Position numbers and translations under genes: made by a program. From positions 1 through 64,000 of the forward strand of contig JAAYAH010000212.1 of NCBI GenBank assembly GCA_012719445.1: DNA of 64,000 nucleotides, given 5' to 3'. Of the stretch, positions 50,640 to 59,289 are shown piece by piece (position 1 is the stretch's first letter; every line of letters starts with the position of its first letter). The notes below the pieces were generated by a model, which saw only the letters and a list, made by a program, of their open reading frames with translations, was not told the DNA's origin and did no database searches. The stretch is from Actinomycetales bacterium (GTDB taxonomy: Bacteria; Actinomycetota; Actinomycetes; Actinomycetales; Kineosporiaceae).

Positions 50640-53333
50640 TCATGACAACGGCGATCGGGGACCGTCCGACCTGGCCTGCCGGGTGCCGCGCTGGATGGCG
50701 GCGTACCTGGCACGTGCCTGTTCCGCGCTGCGCCAGAGATCGGCGGTGGCGTCGGTCTCGGCCTCGGCGGTCCGTCCCTCGTCGCGCAGTTGGGGCGCGA
50801 GATTCGCCTGCCGCGTGCGCCGGGGCAAAGCCGGCCGATCAACGGCCGGGGTCATCGGGTAGGGCAGGTCGGAGGGCTCCACGGCGTCGGTGTGGGTGTT
50901 CCCCGCACCGGCACCTCCGGAACCCCTGCCTGCCGGTGTCGCGCCCCCCTCGGCAGCCGCGGGCGGCACGGCTTCCGTCGACACGGCACCCGTCGGCGGC
51001 ACCGGCCCTGTCGACGGCACAGCGCCGGTCGCCCTGCTCGGTGTCATGGCGTCGGTGGTCGCTGTGCCCGACGCCACAGTGCCCGACGCCACAGTGCCCG
51101 ACGCCACAGTGCCCGAGGCGACCGTGACCGCGGGAACCGTGCCCGTGGGAACCGTGCCCGTGGGAACCGTGCCCGTGGGAACCGTGCCCGTGGGAACCGT
51201 GCCCGCCGCCGTGCCCGACGTCAGCGCACCGGCCGACACAGGGCCCACCGACACTGGACCCACCGACACAGGGCCCGCCGGGACGGTTGCGGGAGCGGTG
51301 AGCTGCTGCCGCCGTCCGTGCATCCGCTGACCCGCGGGGAGCTGCGCCGCCGCCCGGTCGAGGTCGATCCTGAGGTCGCCCTCCGCCGTCGGCGTCTCGG
51401 CGATCAGGGTGGAGGGGATGAGCACGACCGCGCGGGTGCCGCCGTAGATCGGCGACTCGGACAGGGTGACCTGGATGCCGTGTCGAGCGGCCAACCGGGC
51501 CACGACGAAGAGCCCGAGCCGGGGCTCGTCGGCCAACGCCATGATCGAGAAGTCGGGTGCGGCCCGGAGCATGGCGTTGAGCCGGCCCAGCTGGTCCGGT
51601 GCGATGCCGATGCCCTGGTCCTCGACCTCGATGACCACTCCCCTGCCGACCACGTTCCCCCGGACCTCGACCCGGGACGTCGGTGGGCCGAAGACCACCG
51701 CGTTGTCGACCAGCTCGGCGACGATGTGCACGAGGTCGGCGACCACCGTGCCGTCCAGCCAGCACCCCGGCAGCCGCACGGTGGCGACCCGGGTGTACTG
51801 CTCCGTCTCGGCGATCGCGCTGCGCACCACCTGGACCAGCGACACCGGCTTGCGCCACCGGCGTCCGGGCTGCTCGCCGGCGAGGATGATGAGGTTCTCG
51901 GCGTTGCGCCGGGACCTGGTGGCGAGGTGGTCGAGCTGGAACAGCACGCCCAGCTGGTCCGGGTCCTCCTGGGTGCGCTCGGCCTGGTCCAGCAGCTCGA
52001 GCTGACGGTGGACCACGGCCTGGCTCCTGCGGGCGATGTTGAGGAACACCAGCCGGGTTCCGGTCCTGGTCGCTGCCTCCTGCGCCGCGGCATCGACGGC
52101 CGTGCGCTGGGCCTTGGTGAACGCCTCGGCCACCTGGCCGATCTCGTCCCCGCCGTGGTCGAGCGGCGGCAGCTCGGCTTCGAGGTCGACGCGCTCCCCG
52201 CGGCGGAGCCGGTCGACCAGCGCCGGCAGCTTCTCGTCCGCCAGGGCGAGCGTCTCCGACCGCAGCGCGGACAGCCGCCGGACGAGCACGTTCGAGAGCT
52301 GGAGGGCGATGACGAACACCAGCAGGGCGAGGAGCAGCAACCCGAACCCGCTCAGCAGCGCCCTGACGAAGGTGTTCCGCGCCGTCGTCGCGGCCAGGTC
52401 GGAGGCGTGCGCGGAGTGGCTGACGTAGAGCTGCAGCAGGGCGGTGGTGACCTCGGTGGTCGCGGTCCGCAGGGTCTGCGCACCCGGCAGCTGGGGAAGG
52501 TTCCGGCCCGAGGCCGCGGTGAGGCCGGCACCGGGGGCATTGGCGGCGAACCCGGCCGTCGTCACGGCGTCCTCGACCGCGACGATCGTGGCCCAGGCGG
52601 AACTGGAGGTGAGCGAGGTGTACATCGCCCGTTCCCCCGGGGTCATCCGCGGGACGAGGGACTCCAGGGCCGTGTGGTAGCTGACGATCTGGCGGTTGTA
52701 CTCCTGGACGAGGTCCCTGCGCAGCCCGCCGCCCTCGAGGATCGCCGACCGCAGCACCGTGCTCCGGGCCATGCCCTCGGCCGCGGCGAAGAGTTCGGCG
52801 CCGACGAGTTTCTCGTACGCCGACTCGACGTCGGGGGCCGAGCGCGCCAATTCGGTGAGCACGGCGGTGAAGATGTCGATGTAGCGGTTGAAGGACTGGT
52901 AGACGACGAGGGGGGCGACCCCGCCGGAATCCACCTGTTCCCTCAGGTCAGGCAGTTCCTCCACCACCCGGTCCAGGCCGGCGAGAGCCTCCCTCAATTC
53001 GGGTGAGCCTCCCGTCGAGAGCGCCGTGGCGACGTCCCCGATATTGACGAGCTCGGTGTCCACCTTTTTCCGGAGCGTGGGAAGCTCGCCGGGGCCGCCC
53101 TGCGGGTTCACCATTTTCCGCAGGCTGGCCAGACGCTCGGCCTGAATGGCTGCGATCATCAATGCCGCAGGTGCCGCGGCATCCGCGCTCGTCGTCGAGG
53201 AATCCTGGATCCTTTTCCCCTCGCGGGCGAGGTACCCGGTCACCCCGATTCCGACCAGCAGCAACGCGATACTCGGGACGAGCGCGATGGCCAGGACGCG
53301 GGTACGGATACTCGGCTGGCCTGCGCGTGACAT
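50640..53333 (-). CDS. Nitrate/nitrite-sensor-type histidine kinase-like protein (CvnA-like)
   Basis: The product has about 897 residues from ATG 53333 (GGAG nine bases before); a GTG at 53360 is the alternative. An N-terminal helix (about 12-35), a large extracytoplasmic NIT (nitrate-nitrite sensing) domain (about 40-310, 'LMIAAIQAERLASLRKMV'), a second helix (about 318-345), a HAMP-like linker, then a dimerisation region ('VFLNIARRSQAVVHRQLELL') and an HATPase domain ('ELVDNAVVFGPPTSRVEV', 'VEDQGIGIAP', 'LGLFVVARLAARHGI'). The usual phospho-His box is not obvious, as in other CvnA proteins. The C-terminal 230 residues are low-complexity with GTVPT, GTVAS and VGPVS repeats. It is the sensor of the conservon. 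Confidence 0.9.
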   Translation of the reverse strand: MSRAGQPSIRTRVLAIALVPSIALLLVGIGVTGYLAREGKRIQDSSTTSADAAAPAALMIAAIQAERLASLRKMVNPQGGPGELPTLRKKVDTELVNIGDVATALSTGGSPELREALAGLDRVVEELPDLREQVDSGGVAPLVVYQSFNRYIDIFTAVLTELARSAPDVESAYEKLVGAELFAAAEGMARSTVLRSAILEGGGLRRDLVQEYNRQIVSYHTALESLVPRMTPGERAMYTSLTSSSAWATIVAVEDAVTTAGFAANAPGAGLTAASGRNLPQLPGAQTLRTATTEVTTALLQLYVSHSAHASDLAATTARNTFVRALLSGFGLLLLALLVFVIALQLSNVLVRRLSALRSETLALADEKLPALVDRLRRGERVDLEAELPPLDHGGDEIGQVAEAFTKAQRTAVDAAAQEAATRTGTRLVFLNIARRSQAVVHRQLELLDQAERTQEDPDQLGVLFQLDHLATRSRRNAENLIILAGEQPGRRWRKPVSLVQVVRSAIAETEQYTRVATVRLPGCWLDGTVVADLVHIVAELVDNAVVFGPPTSRVEVRGNVVGRGVVIEVEDQGIGIAPDQLGRLNAMLRAAPDFSIMALADEPRLGLFVVARLAARHGIQVTLSESPIYGGTRAVVLIPSTLIAETPTAEGDLRIDLDRAAAQLPAGQRMHGRRQQLTAPATVPAGPVSVGPVSVGPVSAGALTSGTAAGTVPTGTVPTGTVPTGTVPTGTVPAVTVASGTVASGTVASGTVASGTATTDAMTPSRATGAVPSTGPVPPTGAVSTEAVPPAAAEGGATPAGRGSGGAGAGNTHTDAVEPSDLPYPMTPAVDRPALPRRTRQANLAPQLRDEGRTAEAETDATADLWRSAEQARARYAAIQRGTRQARSDGPRSPLS
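51064..51206. repeat. 15-nt tandem repeats in the CvnA-like C-terminal tail
   Basis: Three exact units plus one variant of GTGCCCGACGCCACA (51064-51123), followed by five units of GGGAACCGTGCCCGT (51132-51206, last base changed). They encode Val-Ala-Ser-Gly-Thr and Pro-Thr-Gly-Thr-Val pentapeptides on the minus strand. In-frame length changes are likely between strains. Confidence 0.92.
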
Positions 53334-53360
53334 CGGACCGAACTCCACTGACCGTCTCAC

Positions 53361-53756
53361 GCCCTTTCATCGCCCGCTCACCACACGCCGGTGTCGAGGG
53401 AAAGGGCACGAATGCCCAGGCGTCGGGCTCGCAGCACAGGCTAGGGAGTCACGCGGTGCACGTCAATCATCGGGGTGGTCCGCCGAGGGGCCCCGGAAAC
53501 GACCCGATCATTGACCGGCACCCGCGGGACACCTGCATAAACAACGGAGAGTAATGGGAGTCATGCACTCGGTGAACACATGGTGAGTCTCGCGACATCG
53601 CACCTCACCCGGCACCTCACCCGCCCGTGCCGGACCGGGTCGAGGTCACGGAGAACCGCCCGACGGTTGCCGCACCGGGGGTCGTCAGCAGATCATGTCT
53701 CGCCCGGCGTCGGGAACCCTCTGCCGGGGCCAGGTCCCTTTGGGGGTGTGACGAGC
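53361..53756. other. Divergent region between the conservon and the SigE-type sigma gene
   Basis: About 395 bp without a recognised gene. It contains an inverted repeat, GTCAATCATCGGG (53462-53474) and CCCGATCATTGAC (53503-53515), 12 of 13 positions paired, 28 nt apart, with GGGGCCCC (53487-53494) near the centre. AT-richer stretches follow at about 53530-53580. Promoters for both directions are expected. Confidence 0.5.
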
Positions 53757-54404
53757 ATGGGTCACCGTCGTCGGACGGACGCGCCACCGGGCTTCGAGGA
53801 GTTCACCACGGCGAGGTATACGGCCCTGGTCCGGCTCGGGACGCTGCTCACCGGTGACCCCCACCACGGCGAGGACCTGACCCAGGCGGCCCTGGTCGCC
53901 GTGCTGCGCGCGTGGCCCCGGTTGCATCCGGACGGCGACCCGGAGTCCTACGCCCGGCGGGTGATGACCCGGCTGGCCGGGAAGGCCGGGCGCCGCCGTT
54001 GGCGGGGAGAGGTCCCGACGGAGCCGCTGCCGGACGGCGAACTGCTCGCCCCGCAGGACCGCGTCGCCGACACCGTCGACGCACAACGCCTGCTGGCCGG
54101 TCTGCCGACGCCGCTGCGGCAGGTGCTGGTCCTGCGGTTCTGGCTCGACTACGGGGAGGCCAGGACGGCCGCCGAGCTCGGCTGCTCGATCGGCACGGTC
54201 AAGAGCAGGACCCACCGGGCCCTTGCCCGGCTGCGGGCGACGGTGTCCCGGCCGACGACCGGGACCGGGGGCGTCGACCGGGTCGCGGGCCGGGATGAGG
54301 CCGGGCGCGGAACCGGGGTCCGGCCCGTGCCGCCGCCGGAGGACGACGCCCCCGTCCCCGGCTCCTCCGGCGAGATGTCGCGATGGATCGAGGCGCTGCC
54401 GTGA
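53757..54404 (+). CDS. SigE-family RNA polymerase sigma-70 factor (ECF type)
   Basis: The product has 215 residues from ATG 53757; a GTG at 53748 is possible and the frame extends to 53580 without a site. Sigma region 2: 'FEEFTTARYTALVRLGTLLT', 'HHGEDLTQAALVAVLRAWPR', 'YARRVMTRLAGKAGRRRWRG'. Region 4: 'LPTPLRQVLVLRFWLDYGEA', 'AELGCSIGTVKSRTHRALAR'. This is the SigE-like ECF subgroup common in actinomycetes (name by similarity, not the M. tuberculosis stress SigE). It would direct RNA polymerase to a small regulon. The GTGA overlap with the next gene suggests a membrane partner of anti-sigma type. Confidence 0.92.
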   Translation: MGHRRRTDAPPGFEEFTTARYTALVRLGTLLTGDPHHGEDLTQAALVAVLRAWPRLHPDGDPESYARRVMTRLAGKAGRRRWRGEVPTEPLPDGELLAPQDRVADTVDAQRLLAGLPTPLRQVLVLRFWLDYGEARTAAELGCSIGTVKSRTHRALARLRATVSRPTTGTGGVDRVAGRDEAGRGTGVRPVPPPEDDAPVPGSSGEMSRWIEALP

Positions 54405-55519
54405 ACGACGTCCATGACCTCCTCGAACGCGCCGCCCGGGTCACCCCGGTCGAGCGGGACCCGGTGACGGCCGTGCTCCGACGCGCCGAGCGGATGCGCA
54501 GGCTCACGACGATGCGCGCCGGCGCCGCGGTCCTGGCGGCCGCCGCCGTGACCGTGATCTGCCTGACCGTCCCGGAGATCGGCTGGCGACCGTCGGCCGG
54601 AGAGGCGGTCCCGGGGGACGCCCCGCCCGCCAGGACCTGGTCGTCGTCGCCGCCCGCACCGGAGCGATCGGCCTCCCGGACCGCGGACACCACGACGGCA
54701 CCGGGCACGTTCCCCTCGGCCGAGCAGACCATCGCCCCGCCCCCCGCCGTGACGTCGGTCGGTGCGCGCGGCCTGAACGGGGTGACCGTGACCACCGGCA
54801 CCGTGACGGTCAGCACCGCGGCCGAGGGCTGTGCGGGCCGCCCCACGACGGCACCCGGCCCTGCCTCGCAGGGACCCTCGCCCTGCCTGTCCGGCCGGTC
54901 CGACGGTCCCGCCGCGCTGGTCACCCCCGCGCTCGACCGGGAGTGGACGTACGACTACCCGGGCGAGCCGGGGATCCGGCTCGTCGACGGCACGGCGGTG
55001 TGGCTGACCGAGACGGACCCCACCACGGCGTGGGGCAGCGCTGCCGTCATCGTCCCGTCCCGCGGGGTGGTCGTGACGCTCATCGGGACCCCGTCGCAGC
55101 GCGCGGCCCAGCTCGCCTCGATCCGGATCGCTCCCCCGCCGCCCGGGAGGGTCCCCGCCCTGTTCGGCTCGACGGAGCCGGTCGCCGTCTCGGCTGTCAC
55201 GGCCGGTTTCTCCGCGGCCGGGGGGACCGAGGACGCCCCCGTCGTCGCGGAGCTGACCCGGTTGCTCACCTCCGCGCGCGACGTGAGCATCGGGGTCACC
55301 GGGGACTCCCCGCGGTGTCTCCCCGCGTTCGAGGACACGGTCCTGCTCACCGTGAACACCTCGCGGCAGATGACGGAGGAGCTGCCGGACGACCCGACCG
55401 TCCTGGTCACCGACCTGCACGGGCGCTGCGGACTGGTGTACTCCGGCACCGGGGCGGTCCTCGACGTCGACCGCTCCCTGCTCGACCCGCTGCTGGCCAC
55501 GCTGCTGACCTCACACTGA
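54401..55519 (+). CDS. Membrane-anchored protein coupled to the sigma factor (possible anti-sigma or effector)
   Basis: The product has 372 residues; the GTG at 54401 overlaps the sigma stop (GTGA). A cytosolic segment (1-40: 'VNDVHDLLERAARVTPVERD', Arg-rich) precedes one helix (about 43-62, 'AGAAVLAAAAVTVICLTVPE'), followed by a Pro/Thr/Ser-rich stalk and a beta-rich extracytoplasmic domain ('YDYPGEPGIRLVDGTAVWLT', 'GRCGLVYSGTGAVLDVD'). No zinc-binding HxxxCxxC anti-sigma motif is visible. Similar proteins follow SigE-type genes in many actinomycetes without known function. A role in binding the sigma factor by the short N-terminus is possible. Confidence 0.75.
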   Translation: MNDVHDLLERAARVTPVERDPVTAVLRRAERMRRLTTMRAGAAVLAAAAVTVICLTVPEIGWRPSAGEAVPGDAPPARTWSSSPPAPERSASRTADTTTAPGTFPSAEQTIAPPPAVTSVGARGLNGVTVTTGTVTVSTAAEGCAGRPTTAPGPASQGPSPCLSGRSDGPAALVTPALDREWTYDYPGEPGIRLVDGTAVWLTETDPTTAWGSAAVIVPSRGVVVTLIGTPSQRAAQLASIRIAPPPPGRVPALFGSTEPVAVSAVTAGFSAAGGTEDAPVVAELTRLLTSARDVSIGVTGDSPRCLPAFEDTVLLTVNTSRQMTEELPDDPTVLVTDLHGRCGLVYSGTGAVLDVDRSLLDPLLATLLTSH

Positions 55520-55534
55520 CGGGACGTCCCCTCT

Positions 55535-55620
55535 CCCGGCCGGCCGGGGGTGAGCCCCCGGCCGGCCGGGCGGGAGAACCGGGCAGGGCCGGGAGGGGAG
55601 GCGGACCCTCCCGGCCCCTG
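55535..55620. terminator. Two consecutive hairpins between convergent genes
   Basis: First hairpin: perfect 16-nt arms 55535-55550 and 55555-55570 around TGAG. Second: arms 55584-55597 and 55606-55620, paired with one bulged base. They separate the convergent sigma-partner gene and the arabinose isomerase gene and should terminate both. Confidence 0.85.
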
Positions 55621-55703
55621 CATCTGGCTGCCCGGACTCCGACCGCTCGCTGGTGCGGTCGCAGGCCACGTCCCGGGCAGCCGGGCTCCGGTCGTACGCG
55701 CGG

Positions 55704-57101
55704 TCAGACCTGGACGAACTCGATCCCGGTGAGGTGGCAGAACGCCCGCCAGTCCTCCGCGTGCCTGCCCAGGTTCATCACCTGGTGGTGCGGGCCTCCG
55801 TTGCGCAGCCAGCCGTTGAGGCACTCGCGGACCCCGGAGTCCGGTCGGAACTGGCCGTAGGGCATCTCCAGCACCGGCAGCTCCTGGCTGTCCAGCACCT
55901 CGCCCTCGGCGACGACGAGGCGGAACCGGTCGCCCTCGAGGGAGACCAGGGTCGCGATCGTGGCCGGCCCCGGCTGGTACTGGAAGACGAAGGTCGGCGG
56001 GTCACCGAGCCTGCCGATCCCGAGCGGTCGCTTGACCAGCCGCACCGGGCGGTCCCGCCGGGCCACCTTCCAGTTGCCCTCGCCCATGTGACTCATCAGG
56101 ATCGAGTCCGTCGGGAAGTCCATCGCGTACATCTCGGTGAAGTGCGCGTCACCGATCAGGGTGTGCCCCGCGGACACCAGCGCGGCGGTGAGCACGTCGC
56201 CCTCGGCGCCGTAGCCGTACCCCTTGGCCATCAGGCTGGACGCCGCGGCGAGCGGCAGCCTGCCGAACCGGCCGTCCTCGCCGATGGCGTCGAAGTGCGT
56301 CGAGTAGGCGCCGAGACCGCGGTCGACGAGCAGCCGCTCGATGGCCACCTGCATCCGGGCGTGGTCGGTGCGTTCCTCCGCCGACAGCCGCTCGTCGACG
56401 TCGAAGGTCGCGTCCTCGAAGGCGACGACCTCGGCGATCTCGTCGTCGGCGACCTCCTGACCCGCCCGGTACAGGTCGCCCGGCGCGACCACGACGACCT
56501 CGGGGCCGAGGGTGCGGACGAGCACGTTCTCGTCGACCCGGATGTCCCCCATGCCGTTCATGGCGTACCCGACGATGCCGACCCGCAACGACTTCCACCT
56601 GGTCACCGCCGCGGCGGCCCTCGCCCACCGGCCGACGTCGGCGGCGAAGGCATCGCTGTGCCAGTCGTCGGTGACGACGTGGAACCGGACCCCGGCCCGG
56701 ACCATGGCGTTGGCCGTGTCCTGTGCCCCGTGCACCCCCTGGTTGTAGGTCATGTCGGCCATGTCCCATGCCGGCGTGACGGCCGCCTCCGGCTGGGTGT
56801 TGGCCAGGCAGATCGGCAGCCGGCACTCGGCGAGCAGCCGGGCGACCCGCATCGCGGGGCCGTAGGTGAGCATGACGACGAGCAACCCGTCGAGGTCGGA
56901 CCGCTCGAACTCGGCCATCACCTGCTCGGCGTCGGCCCGGTTGCGCACCGGACGGCCGGGGACGAACTCCCCGACGTCCGAGAGCCGCGCGGCCAGGTCC
57001 GCCGCGTACCCTGCCTGCCGCTCGGTGATCCCCGGAACCATGTCGTCGTAGAGCTCCTGCATGATGCCGAAGATGCCGATGCGCGGCTTCCTGTCGTTCA
57101 T
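55704..57101 (-). CDS. araA: L-arabinose isomerase-type protein
   Basis: The product has 465 residues. The ATG at 57101 follows GAGGCGAGGAGACGGA. The L-arabinose/L-fucose isomerase fold is seen: 'RIGIFGIMQELYDDMVPGIT', 'LLVVMLTYGPAMRVARLLAE', 'NTQPEAAVTPAWDMADMTYN', 'LRVGIVGYAMNGMGDIRVDE', 'LIGDAHFTEMYAMDF', 'LMSHMGEGNWKVA' and 'GGPHHQVMNLGRHAE', which hold the usual metal-binding Glu and His positions. It would convert L-arabinose to L-ribulose in the cytosol. It is about 35 residues shorter than E. coli AraA and belongs to a divergent branch, so the assignment rests also on the adjacent araD/araB-type genes. It is the last gene of the operon, 47 nt after the second permease. Confidence 0.85.
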   Translation of the reverse strand: MNDRKPRIGIFGIMQELYDDMVPGITERQAGYAADLAARLSDVGEFVPGRPVRNRADAEQVMAEFERSDLDGLLVVMLTYGPAMRVARLLAECRLPICLANTQPEAAVTPAWDMADMTYNQGVHGAQDTANAMVRAGVRFHVVTDDWHSDAFAADVGRWARAAAAVTRWKSLRVGIVGYAMNGMGDIRVDENVLVRTLGPEVVVVAPGDLYRAGQEVADDEIAEVVAFEDATFDVDERLSAEERTDHARMQVAIERLLVDRGLGAYSTHFDAIGEDGRFGRLPLAAASSLMAKGYGYGAEGDVLTAALVSAGHTLIGDAHFTEMYAMDFPTDSILMSHMGEGNWKVARRDRPVRLVKRPLGIGRLGDPPTFVFQYQPGPATIATLVSLEGDRFRLVVAEGEVLDSQELPVLEMPYGQFRPDSGVRECLNGWLRNGGPHHQVMNLGRHAEDWRAFCHLTGIEFVQV

Positions 57102-57148
57102 TCCGTCTCCTCGCCTCAGTGCTGCTGGTTCTCGCCGCGCCGGACCCT

Positions 57149-58216
57149 TCAGGTGCGTACCTCCTGCCGTGGTGGTGCCGGTTTCTCCGTGACCGATCGG
57201 GTGGACAGCCGGGAGAGCGCGGACCTCTCCCGGACGCCGATGACCCGCTGCAGGACGATGAAGACGAAGAGCAGGATCCCGATGACGATCCGCGTCCACC
57301 AGGAGCTGAGCGTCCCCTCGAAGCTGATGATCGTCTGGATGACCCCGAGCACGAGCACCCCGAGCAGCGTCCCCAGGACGTACCCGGAGCCGCCGGTGAG
57401 CAGCGCGCCGCCGATGACGACCGCGGCGATCGCGTCCAGCTCCATGCCGAGGGCGTGCTGCCCGTAGCCGGACAGCATGTAGAAGGTGAGCAGGACGCCG
57501 CCGAGCGCCGAGCAGAAACCGCTGATCGCGTAGACCGTGATCTTCGTCTTGGCCACCGGGAGCCCCATGAGCAGGGCCGACTGCTCGTTGCCGCCGATGG
57601 CGTAGACGGTGCGCCCCAGCCGGCTGTAGTGGAGCACCACGAAGGCGACGGCCAGGACCACGAGGGCGATGAGGACGCTCGGGGACACGAACAGGCCGGC
57701 GAACCGCACCCGGGCCTGGGCCATCCTGGTGAACACCGGATCCGTGATCGAGATCGAGTCGATGCTGATCGTGTAGCAGAGCCCCCTGGCGAGGAACATC
57801 CCGGCCAGGGTCACGATGAACGGCTGGATCTCGAAGTAGTGGATGATGCAGCCCATCCCCAGCCCGAAGACGGTGCCCAGGGTCAGCACCACGAGGATGG
57901 CCAGCAGCGGCGGCCAGTTCTGCTGCTCGACGAGCGAGGCACCGATCATGGTCGAGAGGGCGACCACGGCGCCGACGGAGAGGTCGATCCCGCCGGACAG
58001 CAGCACGAAGGTCATCCCGATCGCGACGACGAGCAGGAACCCGTTGTCGATGAGCAGGTTGAGGAACACCTGCCCGTGCAGGAAGCCCTCGTACCGGTAG
58101 GACCCGATGCCGAACATGAGCAGGAACAGGGCGAGGGTCGCCAGCACCGGGACGTAGCGGCGCAGCCGGCCGGCTCCCCGCGTCACCTGGTCGCCGAGGG
58201 TCGTCAGGGCGGTCAC
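57149..58216 (-). CDS. ABC sugar transporter permease (YjfF/AraH-like), second permease
   Basis: The product has 355 residues; the GTG at 58216 overlaps the first permease stop (GTGA) and is preceded by GGAGGTGCCGGC. About nine to ten hydrophobic helices; the family signature 'MTFVLLSGGIDLSVGAVVAL' (about 75-94), 'EIQPFIVTLAGMFLARGLCY', 'GRTVYAIGGNEQSALLMGLP' and 'ELDAIAAVVIGGALLTGGSG'. It belongs to the ribose/arabinose/galactofuranose importer group (BPD_transp_2). With the other permease it forms a heterodimeric channel for the pentose delivered by the binding protein at 60910. Confidence 0.94.
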   Translation of the reverse strand: MTALTTLGDQVTRGAGRLRRYVPVLATLALFLLMFGIGSYRYEGFLHGQVFLNLLIDNGFLLVVAIGMTFVLLSGGIDLSVGAVVALSTMIGASLVEQQNWPPLLAILVVLTLGTVFGLGMGCIIHYFEIQPFIVTLAGMFLARGLCYTISIDSISITDPVFTRMAQARVRFAGLFVSPSVLIALVVLAVAFVVLHYSRLGRTVYAIGGNEQSALLMGLPVAKTKITVYAISGFCSALGGVLLTFYMLSGYGQHALGMELDAIAAVVIGGALLTGGSGYVLGTLLGVLVLGVIQTIISFEGTLSSWWTRIVIGILLFVFIVLQRVIGVRERSALSRLSTRSVTEKPAPPRQEVRT

Positions 58217-59289
58217 GCCGGCACCTCCACCTTCTGCTGCACCGATCGGGCGGGAGGATCGGCGCGTCCGGGTCTCCCGCGCCGGGAGAACTTGGCCCGG
58301 AACGCCGGCGACTGGATCAGGCAGACGACCGTCACCACGATCGCCTTGAACACCAACGTGGTCTGCGGCGGGACGCCGATCGTGTAGATCGTCGTGGAGA
58401 GCGCCTGGATGATGAGGGCGCCGACGACCGTCCCGCCGAGGGAGAACCGGCCCCCGGTGAGCAGGGTGCCGCCGATGACGACGGCGAGGATCGCGTCCAG
58501 CTCGATCAGCAGGCCCGCCTTGTTGCCGTCGGCGCTGGAGACGTTGGAGCTCACCATCAGGCCGGCGATGCCGGCGCAGAGCGCGCAGAAGACGTACACC
58601 AGCAGGGTGTACCGGCGGGACCGGATCCCGGACAGCCGGCTGGCCTCGGCGTTCGACCCCACCGCCTCGATGAGCATGCCGAGCGCGGTGCGTCGGGTGA
58701 ACAGCACGGCCAGCAGGGTCATCACGAGCGCCAGCAGGATCGAGAACGGCAGGCCGAACAGGTAGCCGCCGCCGATGAGCTTGTACGGCGAGCTGTTGAT
58801 GGTGATGATCTGCCCGTCGGTGATCAGCTGGGCGAGCCCCCTGCCCGCGACCATGAGGATCAGCGTCGCGATGATCGGCTGGATGCCCACCGCCGCGACC
58901 AGGAACCCGTTCCAGACCCCGAGGACCAGCGACAGGAGCAGCGCCAGCCCGACGGCGACGAGGACTCCCACCACCGCGTTCTGGTCCGGCTGCTTGCTGA
59001 TCCACAGGCAGGCCAGCGCGCCCGAGATGGCCACCACCGCGCCGACCGACAGGTCGATCCCGCCGGTCGCGATGACCAGGGTCATCCCGAGCGCGACGAG
59101 GACGAGGGGGGCGCCGAACCGGGCGATGTCGATCAGGCTGCCGTACAGGTGCCCGTTGCGCATCTCCACCGAGAAGAAGCTCGGGGTGAAGATCAGATTG
59201 CTCAGCAGGAGCACGACGAGGATGAGGACCGGCCAGAAGAGGCGGTGCCTCCACACCGTGCCCACCGCGGCGCCCATCCGGCCGCTCAT
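58213..59289 (-). CDS. ABC sugar transporter permease (YtfT/AraH-like), first permease
   Basis: The product has 358 residues; the ATG at 59289 overlaps the ATPase stop (ATGA). Hydrophobic helices in the BPD_transp_2 pattern: 'LFWPVLILVVLLLSNLIFTP', signature 'MTLVIATGGIDLSVGAVVAI' (about 70-89), 'GIQPIIATLILMVAGRGLAQ', 'GMLIEAVGSNAEASRLSGIR' and 'ELDAILAVVIGGTLLTGGRF'. The pair of different permeases plus a single double-ATPase is the YtfQRT-YjfF arrangement. Function: passage of L-arabinose (inferred from the operon) or another furanose sugar. Confidence 0.94.
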   Translation of the reverse strand: MSGRMGAAVGTVWRHRLFWPVLILVVLLLSNLIFTPSFFSVEMRNGHLYGSLIDIARFGAPLVLVALGMTLVIATGGIDLSVGAVVAISGALACLWISKQPDQNAVVGVLVAVGLALLLSLVLGVWNGFLVAAVGIQPIIATLILMVAGRGLAQLITDGQIITINSSPYKLIGGGYLFGLPFSILLALVMTLLAVLFTRRTALGMLIEAVGSNAEASRLSGIRSRRYTLLVYVFCALCAGIAGLMVSSNVSSADGNKAGLLIELDAILAVVIGGTLLTGGRFSLGGTVVGALIIQALSTTIYTIGVPPQTTLVFKAIVVTVVCLIQSPAFRAKFSRRGRPGRADPPARSVQQKVEVPA

